Shown piece by piece: positions 43,335 to 51,408 of a stretch of DNA of 64,000 nucleotides. Each line of letters starts with the position of its first letter. The stretch's first letter is position 1. The DNA is from Haloarchaeobius amylolyticus (GTDB lineage: Archaea; Halobacteriota; Halobacteria; Halobacteriales; Natrialbaceae). The position numbers were made by a program, and so were the translations under genes. Where the stretch lies: contig NZ_JANHDH010000004.1 of NCBI RefSeq assembly GCF_026616195.1, forward strand, positions 124,001 through 188,000, written 5' to 3'. Below the pieces are notes generated by a model. That model was not told where the DNA came from and made no database searches. It saw only the letters and a program-made list of their open reading frames with translations.

Positions 43335-44371
43335 TGCTCGAAGTGGATTGTAATATCTGTAATCGTTCCGTCATCGTACAGTGTAGTGATATGGTCGAGA
43401 AGGTCATCGATATCAAACTCAGTCGCAGCAGCCGTTCGCATGACACTCCCATCGTGTTCCGCCAGTAGACGCTTGACGCGGCCTGCCGTTGATTGTGCTG
43501 CTTCACCAGTGAGTGCCTCCCCGATCTCTTCCAGAAGCCGAGATGAATCACCACGTGCGACACATTCGTCTATATTCGCCTGGATCGATAAATCAGTATC
43601 ACGAATCGTACTGGCCAAGGCTGACGCCAGGGCGTGGCTTGCGTACGAGCGGGCGGTGGTGTAATGCAACATCAGCGCACCCTCGAAGGCAACACTCGCA
43701 TCATCGACAGCACCTTCGTCGCGAGATTTTGCCTGCTCAACTCGTTGCTTGACGAGTTTCAGCCCATCCGCAAACGAGGTCCGGTCGTCATTCTCGTCTC
43801 CAAGCGCACTGAGAAATTCGTGGATTTCTGGGAGCAATTCCTCTGTGTGCTCGACCAGTACTGTCGCGTATTCGCCGTCTAGGTGTCGCGCTCTCGTCTC
43901 GTGCCGCATCGCCATCAATTCGGCTTCCAATTCGTCGATATCGATTCGTTCACTACTCGCGATCCGTTCATGACGGCCAGTCTCGACAAGTTTCGTCAGT
44001 ATCGCATAATTCTGTTCGATAGCTGCTGTCGATGGCCCGTCTTCAACCGAATCGACCAACTCCCACTCCTTTTCGAGTCGGCGAACGTCGGATTCGATGA
44101 CGGTCTTCTGGTGTTCCGTTAGAGCAGATAGTACCCCAGAAAGAGCCTCGATACGTCCTGAAACACGTTCTGCGATTTCGACGTCTTTCCCGTGGACGTC
44201 CAGTCTGTCATCAAGTTCTTCGAGTTCCCGCTCGAAGCTCGACAAGGCGTCGACGATACTGTGTGGTACTGTTTCGGTCTGTTCTAACGCCTGGTACCGG
44301 GCCCGTGCAGCCGTCAGCGACTCCCGTGCGTCGTCAAGAGTAGATTCGAAAGTATCTGTGACAGATTCCAT
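43331..44371 (-). CDS. Coiled-coil protein heading the helicase/DUF1998/nuclease operon
   Basis: A 346-residue protein that is almost entirely helical with heptad patterns (SSFERELEELDDRLDV; LEAELMAMRHETRARHL) and a small C-terminal domain that looks like a winged helix (SVMRTAAATEFDIDDLLDHI). ATG 44371 (MESVTDTFE) is preferred; the frame extends to 44389. It overlaps the helicase gene by four bases. Function is unknown; a scaffold or DNA-loading adaptor is possible. Confidence 0.65.
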   Translation of the reverse strand: MESVTDTFESTLDDARESLTAARARYQALEQTETVPHSIVDALSSFERELEELDDRLDVHGKDVEIAERVSGRIEALSGVLSALTEHQKTVIESDVRRLEKEWELVDSVEDGPSTAAIEQNYAILTKLVETGRHERIASSERIDIDELEAELMAMRHETRARHLDGEYATVLVEHTEELLPEIHEFLSALGDENDDRTSFADGLKLVKQRVEQAKSRDEGAVDDASVAFEGALMLHYTTARSYASHALASALASTIRDTDLSIQANIDECVARGDSSRLLEEIGEALTGEAAQSTAGRVKRLLAEHDGSVMRTAAATEFDIDDLLDHITTLYDDGTITDITIHFEQ

Positions 44372-44494
44372 CTCGTAACAGTATACCAACAGCCAACTGC
44401 GACAGTCATAATAAATCTAGTTGCCAGTAACCCGGAGACAGAGGTTGGAAATTTCTATTCTCCCAACGTTAATATCCCTAGACGCCCAATCTCT
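44372..44494. other. Intergenic region with divergent promoters
   Basis: AT-rich. A TTAATATC box at 44469-44476 on the plus strand would start transcription near 44498, at the beginning of the hairpin cluster. The minus-strand promoter of the coiled-coil operon should also be here (ATAATAAATC near 44409-44418). Confidence 0.45.
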
Positions 44495-44640
44495 AGTTGG
44501 CGCCTTGTGCGCCTACGGTGATAACCGAATAAACCATCGTCGATCGGGCTATCCGTGGCTGGCAAAAGCCACGGACAAGTGGTCGGCGTAGACTTCGGCG
44601 TAACCAACCGAAGTCAACCAGTCTTTCCAGACTGGTTTTC
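44495..44640 (+). ncRNA. Candidate structured RNA with four perfect hairpins
   Basis: Consecutive perfect stems: GGCGC/GCGCC (44499-44513), TCCGTGGCT/AGCCACGGA (44552-44575), GACTTCGG/CCGAAGTC (44591-44615) and AACCAGTCT/AGACTGGTT (44616-44637) followed by TTTTC, which looks like a terminator. No reading frame explains them. A TATA-like box sits about 25 bp upstream. Bases 44515-44527 (ACGGTGATAACCG) are the exact complement of 44823-44835 just before the tfb start. Strand and transcript ends are inferred. Confidence 0.5.
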
Positions 44641-44722
44641 GAATCGTATCCGACCAGTTTCTAATTTATAAGTAGGCGTGAACTCCACGATAGTAGAAGA
44701 ATCAGACTGACACCCCCACAAG

Positions 44723-44841
44723 TTTAATAGGTTAATGGAATCAACAACTCTGCTAGGAGATACGCGGACCAAAATCCGCGCCCACCGAGGGCCGACAAAA
44801 ATCGGCCACCGTGGTGGTTCCACGGTTATCACCGTACACCA
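44723..44841 (+). promoter_or_regulatory. Promoter and structured 5' leader of the tfb-dpd-like operon
   Basis: TTTAATAG (44723-44730) is a TATA candidate with expected start near 44752. The leader would contain CGCGGA/TCCGCG (44763-44780) and GGCCGA/TCGGCC (44790-44807, enclosed by CCAC/GTGG), both with A-rich loops. The 13-base element CGGTTATCACCGT (44823-44835) follows, seven bases before the ATG. Haloarchaeal mRNAs are often leaderless, so a 90-nt structured leader is unusual. Confidence 0.5.
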
Positions 44842-45801
44842 ATGCACGCCAACACGCGTACTTCGACCCAGGCATCGCCAGCAACTCGCCAGGATTCTCC
44901 GTCGGGGAGTACTACCCGTACAGAACAATCACCACACACATGTTCATCCTGTGGTGCAGCGGTCCAACACGTAGACGGTCGCGAGACCGTCTGCCCGGAT
45001 TGTCACGTCGTACTGACTGACGAACCGCTATCGCACAAACCACGTCCGCACTATGGGGAAGACGACCGAAAGCAATCCGGCGGCCGTACTACCTACCAGT
45101 GGGCCGACCGTGGACTCGGTGTCGGCCTGTCCGCCGAGGACACATGGTCGCTCTCTACAACGCATCGCCGCCTGACACGGGACAAGGGATGGCTGAACCA
45201 CCGGACACCTGACGAGTGCCGACTGGACTACGCTCTGGGTGAAATTCAGCGGATGGGTGCCGCGTTCGAACTCCCCGAACCAGAACTAGAGGAGGCAGCA
45301 CGCCTGTATCGAATCGCCAGAGCGGCGGGAAGCGTCGAAGGCCGGTCGGTCGAAGGCTTCGTGACAGCGTGTCTACTCGCTGCGATTCGCCAGAGTCCTC
45401 GACCGATTCCCGTCTCAGAACTGGAGCTGCGAAGTGTTACCCGTGCCGACGAGGAGCAGATTCGCGTCGCAAGAGGTGCTCTGTCTGTGGAACTAAACAT
45501 CGAGATTCCGCCCATCAGACCGGAAGCCTTCCTGCCAAAGGCTGCATCGGAGCTCTCGATTCCCGGGCACGTTGAGCAAGAAGCACGGCGAATACTCGAA
45601 GCGTACGCGAACGGCGATGGGGCGTTTCGAGGTCACTCTCCAAGGACCCTCGCAGCGGCATCGGTCCATGCTGCATACGAGGTCGTCAACTGGGAGCAGC
45701 GGCCGACGCTAGAGTCGCTGTCGAATGTCTTTGGGACGAGTGAAAGTACTATCAGCGAAAAGAAAGGTATGCTGTTGGAGAGCATAGATGTTGATGAGTG
45801 A
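44842..45801 (+). CDS. TFB-type transcription initiation factor heading the operon
   Basis: A 319-residue protein with a zinc ribbon (Cys34, Cys37, Cys51, Cys54: CSSCG, CPDCH), a B-finger/linker region (YQWADRGLGVGLSAEDTW) and two cyclin repeats (GRSVEGFVTACLLAAI; RTLAAASVHAAYEVV) ending in a recognition helix (VFGTSESTISEKKG). The first 30 residues are Ser/Thr-rich and atypical, so a downstream start is conceivable. The next gene begins within or just after its stop codon, so this TFB is part of the defence operon and may direct its promoter. Confidence 0.88.
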   Translation: MHANTRTSTQASPATRQDSPSGSTTRTEQSPHTCSSCGAAVQHVDGRETVCPDCHVVLTDEPLSHKPRPHYGEDDRKQSGGRTTYQWADRGLGVGLSAEDTWSLSTTHRRLTRDKGWLNHRTPDECRLDYALGEIQRMGAAFELPEPELEEAARLYRIARAAGSVEGRSVEGFVTACLLAAIRQSPRPIPVSELELRSVTRADEEQIRVARGALSVELNIEIPPIRPEAFLPKAASELSIPGHVEQEARRILEAYANGDGAFRGHSPRTLAAASVHAAYEVVNWEQRPTLESLSNVFGTSESTISEKKGMLLESIDVDE

Positions 45802-45857
45802 AAATGACTGCCACACCGAAGTTCGCGTGCTTCGAATCGGCAACAACATTAATTAAT

Positions 45858-46724
45858 ATGCAATCTGACACCGCACACGTGCAAACGCCGTCGACGTTAG
45901 CCGAGTTCATTGGGACGAGTGAATCCCCAATAGTCGTCTACGATCCACAACTCGAGAAGCGGGACCGGACAGCACGAGCTCAACTCCGTTCGATCCCATT
46001 CTTCCAGACGTTTGGGGTTGACTCGTTCCTGTACGACTCACTCTGGGAGGAGGAGTTCCAGTTGGTTGAACACCAGTTCCATACGCCTACCGGTGTCCAT
46101 GCGGACGGACTGCCATTCCCACTCGTGCAGTTGACAACGACGGACCAACTCAAGCCCCGGCACAGGCAGGAGTTCGAACACGAAGACATCTCGCAGGCTG
46201 ATCTTACCTGGGAGTTGTTTAAGCGAGCAACCAACGAGGACGAACCGTACATCTTCGTGTCCGACACCGACGCTCCGCAGGTGCCGACGCGAACGCCCTC
46301 GATTGGTCGGTCAGTGGCCGACCAGTTCGATGCCGTCACGTTCGAGTACGAGCAGTTGATTCATGATTACGTCGACGCCTTCGTCGACTCGAGGCTCCCA
46401 CTGTCTGACACAAAGAACCTCTACTTCCACCAGATATCTGAGTGTCATGCCGCACATGATGCTCCGGCCTCGACGCTGCCGGAACTCTTCGACTACGAGC
46501 GTGCACCTAGTGAGAGCCCCATCTGGGACCCTCTCTACTACTTCATCGAACACGAACTCGAGGAGATTCTGAACAAGTACACCGCACACGTGACCAGCGC
46601 GCTCCGCTCGTGGGTGGAATACGGTGACACGGAAAAGATCGCGAAGAAGATGATCGCTACGCTCCACCGGTGTGACTTCGACACGGAACAGCTCGCGAAC
46701 TACCAGCAGAACTCAAACCGATGA
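45858..46724 (+). CDS. Hypothetical protein of the dpd-like operon
   Basis: A 288-residue protein from ATG 45858 (MQSDTAHVQTPSTLAEF). The frame is open upstream to a GTG at 45798 that overlaps the tfb stop and an ATG at 45804, but that extension is AT-rich and not haloarchaeal in composition. It is alpha/beta at first (SPIVVYDPQLEKRD, PFFQTFGVDSFLYDSLW) and helical at the C-terminus (YFIEHELEEILNKYTAHV). No family is recognised. It ends in an ATGA overlap with the next gene. Confidence 0.6.
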   Translation: MQSDTAHVQTPSTLAEFIGTSESPIVVYDPQLEKRDRTARAQLRSIPFFQTFGVDSFLYDSLWEEEFQLVEHQFHTPTGVHADGLPFPLVQLTTTDQLKPRHRQEFEHEDISQADLTWELFKRATNEDEPYIFVSDTDAPQVPTRTPSIGRSVADQFDAVTFEYEQLIHDYVDAFVDSRLPLSDTKNLYFHQISECHAAHDAPASTLPELFDYERAPSESPIWDPLYYFIEHELEEILNKYTAHVTSALRSWVEYGDTEKIAKKMIATLHRCDFDTEQLANYQQNSNR

Positions 46725-47578
46725 CCTACACACACGCATCCAGTAAATCCGAGAAAGATCTTATCAGCTACCAGTCTGTCCGTGGTGCCGAAACGAAGGC
46801 GATCTACGAGACGATTCGCGAGGGGACATCCCTCTCCAGTATCGAGAAGAAGTTCGTGAAACCAACGGAGACAAGCAACTCGAAGAGTGTCAAGGACACA
46901 ATTCAGTTCCTCCATGCGACGGACTTCCTCGAACGACCCTCCGAACGAACAGTGGAACCGCTTGATGGTCAGCCGTTCGGCGACCTACCGTTCGAACTGC
47001 AGCTGTTCCACCACCTCTCTCAGCAAGAAGCACCACAAGACCACTTTATCGAGGTGGCTGAGGTTATCGCCAACCAAGATCAGATCACATACGACAAGGA
47101 CGACCTGCTGGAGGACCTGAAGCGAGAACTGGGGTCGTATCCCTTCGACTGGAACATCGAAAAAGTCCAGATGTGGTATAACATGATGGCGCCAATGGGC
47201 CTGGTTTCTGTTCGTGACAATCAGGAGTTGCTGACGAGCCCGAGCCCCGCTGTCGTCTATGACCTCCTGGACGCCTACCGATCGAGAGAGAATGACCACA
47301 GACTCCGCTCGGCGTTCGACTGGGTCGAAAAGAACTTTTTCTCGTGTTACGCCTCCAGAGGCGGTATTCCACGCGTCCACAGAGGATTGTCCGACACCCT
47401 TGGAACCCTCGTCTCGGACGGCGTTCTCGATTTGGAAGCCCCGAGCGATGCAACGTACGAAGTCAAGGTTTCGAGTGCGAACGCAGACAAGGTAAGTAGT
47501 TTCACGCTCCACGAACGCCCCCAACGACCCGCCTACCGGTATCCCCTCGATGCACACGAGATTGAGGTGAAAGCATGA
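46721..47578 (+). CDS. DpdG-like protein
   Basis: A 285-residue mostly helical protein: wHTH-like N-terminal segment (VRGAETKAIYETIREGTSLSS), a central helical domain, and a C-terminal region with YASRGGIPRVHRGLSDTLG. Size and position directly upstream of a 1000-residue P-loop ATPase match DpdG in bacterial dpd clusters, where dpdG and dpdH are neighbours. The assignment is by neighbourhood and size, not by a unique motif. It overlaps both neighbours by four bases. Confidence 0.5.
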   Translation: MTYTHASSKSEKDLISYQSVRGAETKAIYETIREGTSLSSIEKKFVKPTETSNSKSVKDTIQFLHATDFLERPSERTVEPLDGQPFGDLPFELQLFHHLSQQEAPQDHFIEVAEVIANQDQITYDKDDLLEDLKRELGSYPFDWNIEKVQMWYNMMAPMGLVSVRDNQELLTSPSPAVVYDLLDAYRSRENDHRLRSAFDWVEKNFFSCYASRGGIPRVHRGLSDTLGTLVSDGVLDLEAPSDATYEVKVSSANADKVSSFTLHERPQRPAYRYPLDAHEIEVKA

Positions 47579-50500
47579 GTATCCACAAACAGACCTACGA
47601 CACCACAGCATGGACCGAAAGCGTCGTCAAGGAGTACCTGACGGCTACGTCTCAGCAGAAGGACGACCCTGAGAAGTTCTACGACACACACCTGGACATC
47701 GACAAGATTCACGCCGAGTTCCTTGGCAGTTCGTTCCAGAACGAGTTCGTCACCCAAGAGGAGTTCCGTGACGAGATTCTGTCTGGTGATGTCGACGACG
47801 ATATCCGGACGTACATCTTACGCGGTGAGACGGGGGCCGGGAAGAGCCAACTCTGTCAGTGGCTCGACTACGAACTGCAGGGCATCGGTGACGCCGACGA
47901 CGTCGAGAAACGCGTCCCGCTTCATATCAAGGCCAGCGAGACGAGTCTGGAAGAGATAATCTCCACGCTGGCGGAACCGCTGGACGTAGACCCCGAAGTG
48001 GATCAGGTCACCGAGTTGAACGCGACAGATATCGCCGAGGGAATTGTCGCAAGCATCAAGGCGAATCCCGGGCCTGCTCTCAAAGATGTCGACCTGACCC
48101 ACCTCCTGAGCCCGAAACAAGGTGATCTGGGGTCCGTTCTCGAGGAGAATATCAAAGCGTATCAGAAGGGGCTGCAAGCCGACGACGAGACGGAGTTCGA
48201 CCCGAACCTCATCTCCAAGGAGGACTATCGAGATATCCGATTGAAACTCGGGACTGATTCGATATTCCATAATGACGCCGACAGACTCCGTCAGGCGCTC
48301 CGCGACGAGATTCACCGGCACTTCTCCCACCTCATCGGTGTGGACGACTTTCAGGGACAACTCCGCGACTACACGAAACGAATGGTCCAAGAGCAGGGCC
48401 GACGGCCGGTCATCATCTGCGAGGACGTGACGACCTTCTCGGTGTTGAAAGAGCAGTTGCTCGACCAGATCATCCAGGTCGAAAGTGCGTCCTTCGACAT
48501 CGTGCTCGGATACACGACAGGGTTCGAGCAAGACGACCTTCAGGACGCTCTCGGCAGTCGTGGTTCGGAGGAGCCGTTGACCTACCTCAAGGACCGTGCT
48601 GAAGGCTACCTCTCCCTGACCGATGAGGGTGAAGCGTACTTCCTGGACGATAACATTTCGGTGGAACTGGTCCGGAAGTACCTCGATGTCATCAAGCGTG
48701 AATCGGGTGGGTCGGTCGATGAGTCAGTCGAAGACGGGTTCGATGGTCTCTACCCCTTCAACAGGGCGTTCATCCGTCGGACGTACCAGAACCTCCAGGA
48801 AGACGGGAGTCCGCGACGGACGCCACGGGTACTCCTGCAGAAGGTAATCCGTCGGTGTCTGCTCTCCGAAGACCAGCCTTACGAGGTCGTCGAGAAGAGC
48901 ACGAACGTATCCGATATCGTGCCGACTGTAGACCCCGCACGGTACGACGATACCACCGAGCAGGTCGCGACGTGGTACGGTATCGAAGATGAGGGTTCGG
49001 ACAAGATCACGGTTGCTGCGACCGTCTTCGATGCGTTCGGAATCGATGTCGATGGCGTGGTGACTGACGAGCGAGAGGGGAGAACGTACTACCAGTTCGA
49101 ACCGAATTCGATGGCGAATCAGATTTTGACACCGACTCAGAAGCCGAGTACTCGAGAGCAGACACCTGAGTCAGCGACAGAAGACGACGACGACGAACAG
49201 TCTGACGACACGGCGACGTCAGATTCGACCGGAGAAACAGAAACGTCTCCCGGTTCGACAGAGCAAGAGGAGTCAAATCGCCGTCAGAGCCAGGTTAAAG
49301 AGTTCTACGACTGGGTGAAGACGGGGGACGATTATGAGAGCTCTGAACGATTACGCAGTGGTGCCGAAGACCTGCTCGAACGCTGGCACGACCCGACCAG
49401 ACTAGCCAACCCGAACGCCAACACTCGGGGGACGAAAGGAATCTATTACACCCGTTCAGACTCGATACCTGTGTCGATTCAGGGTCCGAACGAACGACAG
49501 GGACTGGACATCATGCTGCCGTTCGGTGAGAAGAACATGCAGTTGTACATGGAAATTCTGGGATACGAACTCAACGATGGGTTCCAGGAAACCACCAACA
49601 TTGAGCAACTGCATTCCTGGGCGACGGACAAAGTAGTCGGGTTCCGTCAGGATATGCGAGCAGAGATTGAGGCCTGCCTCCCGGCCGGGTTGACCATCGA
49701 ACACTGCTTCCTCCTCGGGAAATATCTCCTGCTGAACGGTGAGTTAGGCGTCACCAGCCTCGACGCCGAGGACGTGTTTACTGAGATCAATCTCGAGGAA
49801 CGCGAGTATGAAAGTCCGATCAGGGCAGCGCTCGGTCACAACCACGCACTTTCGGAGGTTCTCACCGATCTCTGGCAACGCAACAGTGATATCAACGGGC
49901 TCATAGAGGGCTTTTTCCTGTTGAAGTCGAATGTCGTCGATTACGAGCGACTCCAGCCTGTGCGAACGGATATCGCGAGCGACCCCCAGAAGTACCTCCA
50001 ATTAGCACAACGCATCGACACCGAAGAACTCGACTATCCGAGTGCGTACGGAGTTGGAACCACGCGAAGCAACGCCAACGTCCAATTGACGAAGGTTCTC
50101 GACGCGATTTCCGACTACGCAATCGAGGTCGAAATGCTCGCTGATGACGACCTCAGGAACCACTTCGAGGACCACCTCGAACCGGTCGAGAAGTGGTACG
50201 ACCCGAGTCACGATGTTTCGGAACTGATCGACATGTTCGAACGGCTGGAAGACTGTCTTGGGACTTTCGGGGTCGCCAAAGAGGCCTCCTGGAGCGAGGT
50301 CAAAGACCTCCTGACCGATGATGAGACGAATCTACGCTTGAGCGAGTTCGAGCGACACGTGGAGGACTTCCTCAACCCAGACCCCGAAACCCCGTTCGAA
50401 CGGGTAGCGATCCTTCACTCTTTCGCCGAGAGCAGGGAGAACCACCATGCATGGGAGGTCTACAGAGCACTCGACGAGATGATCGAGACGCTCGACGAGT

Positions 50501-50610
50501 ACAACGTGGCCGAATCGACGGACCTCACAGACAAACTGTCTGAACTGGCCGAGCTCAGCGAGTATGAGTCAGCTCGTGTCGACGTTCGCACTGCACTGGA
50601 GGATTACTGA
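47575..50610 (+). CDS. DpdH-like P-loop ATPase
   Basis: A 1011-residue protein with Walker A GETGAGKS (84-91) and a candidate Walker B RPVIICEDVTTF. A low-complexity acidic Ser/Thr/Glu linker (about residues 520-570) separates the ATPase from a long helical C-terminal half. It is consistent with DpdH, the large ATPase of the restriction branch of dpd islands, given the order G-H-coiled coil-helicase. No nuclease motif is seen. Confidence 0.55.
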   Translation: MSIHKQTYDTTAWTESVVKEYLTATSQQKDDPEKFYDTHLDIDKIHAEFLGSSFQNEFVTQEEFRDEILSGDVDDDIRTYILRGETGAGKSQLCQWLDYELQGIGDADDVEKRVPLHIKASETSLEEIISTLAEPLDVDPEVDQVTELNATDIAEGIVASIKANPGPALKDVDLTHLLSPKQGDLGSVLEENIKAYQKGLQADDETEFDPNLISKEDYRDIRLKLGTDSIFHNDADRLRQALRDEIHRHFSHLIGVDDFQGQLRDYTKRMVQEQGRRPVIICEDVTTFSVLKEQLLDQIIQVESASFDIVLGYTTGFEQDDLQDALGSRGSEEPLTYLKDRAEGYLSLTDEGEAYFLDDNISVELVRKYLDVIKRESGGSVDESVEDGFDGLYPFNRAFIRRTYQNLQEDGSPRRTPRVLLQKVIRRCLLSEDQPYEVVEKSTNVSDIVPTVDPARYDDTTEQVATWYGIEDEGSDKITVAATVFDAFGIDVDGVVTDEREGRTYYQFEPNSMANQILTPTQKPSTREQTPESATEDDDDEQSDDTATSDSTGETETSPGSTEQEESNRRQSQVKEFYDWVKTGDDYESSERLRSGAEDLLERWHDPTRLANPNANTRGTKGIYYTRSDSIPVSIQGPNERQGLDIMLPFGEKNMQLYMEILGYELNDGFQETTNIEQLHSWATDKVVGFRQDMRAEIEACLPAGLTIEHCFLLGKYLLLNGELGVTSLDAEDVFTEINLEEREYESPIRAALGHNHALSEVLTDLWQRNSDINGLIEGFFLLKSNVVDYERLQPVRTDIASDPQKYLQLAQRIDTEELDYPSAYGVGTTRSNANVQLTKVLDAISDYAIEVEMLADDDLRNHFEDHLEPVEKWYDPSHDVSELIDMFERLEDCLGTFGVAKEASWSEVKDLLTDDETNLRLSEFERHVEDFLNPDPETPFERVAILHSFAESRENHHAWEVYRALDEMIETLDEYNVAESTDLTDKLSELAELSEYESARVDVRTALEDY

Positions 50611-50612
50611 CA

Positions 50613-51371
50613 ATGAGTGACACACAGACGCTCTCGAAGACGGTCGAACGCATCGAGTCGAAAGCTGCACAGAAAGATGAGGCAGACAACGTCGAGGACC
50701 GTGTAGAAAGAGCACAGACCACTGTCGCCCGTATCAATACCGAATTACGAGACCTTGCCGAAGCCATCGAGCACCTCCAGTTCTATCGTCAAATACTGCT
50801 TGAAGCGTTCGACGGGACCGAACCTCCGATCGTCCGACGAGCGCTCGATGACGCAGAGGCTGTCATTACGAAGGACCGTCGGGAGATGGTTTCTGTGCTC
50901 CGTGACGGCAACCCGGAAGAATTCCGGAAACAGGTCTCCGAGGCGACCGAAAAGGTCAAAGACGCAAGGCAGTCGGTTTACCAACGACTCAAGGATGACC
51001 ACTGGTCTGAGTGGAACGAGAAGATCGCCTCCGCTCGCGAACTCCAACGTATCCTGGGGAGCAGTGATACGAAGTTCGATAAGACGATTAAATGGACCCA
51101 CTCGATCGTGACCCAGAAGATGCAGAACCCCGACAAGTCGGCAGCGGGGATCGTCCAGGAGTGGGAGAACGCGAAGACTCAGTGGGAGAACCATCAGGAC
51201 ATGCAGGGCATCTCACAGTTCCAGCAGTCTCATGGAATCTCCGACGAGGCCGTCGACGAAATCCGAACCTTGAGCCAGGGTTCGACGACGCTTGCCGAAG
51301 TCGACCTTGAGATACTGCGGGAATTGAAAGACATCCCCGAACTTGCCAAGTCGATCTCGCTCGAAATCTAA
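50613..51371 (+). CDS. Coiled-coil protein of the dpd-like operon (DpdI position)
   Basis: A 252-residue protein, helical and coiled-coil throughout (VERIESKAAQKDEADNVEDR; ARINTELRDLAEAIEHLQ). It starts two bases after the ATPase stop. Its place between ATPase and giant helicase corresponds to dpdI in bacterial clusters; sequence alone does not identify it. Confidence 0.5.
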   Translation: MSDTQTLSKTVERIESKAAQKDEADNVEDRVERAQTTVARINTELRDLAEAIEHLQFYRQILLEAFDGTEPPIVRRALDDAEAVITKDRREMVSVLRDGNPEEFRKQVSEATEKVKDARQSVYQRLKDDHWSEWNEKIASARELQRILGSSDTKFDKTIKWTHSIVTQKMQNPDKSAAGIVQEWENAKTQWENHQDMQGISQFQQSHGISDEAVDEIRTLSQGSTTLAEVDLEILRELKDIPELAKSISLEI

Positions 51372-51408
51372 CTAACCGAAGAACTCTACCCATCCTCCTG
51401 TCCCCTCT

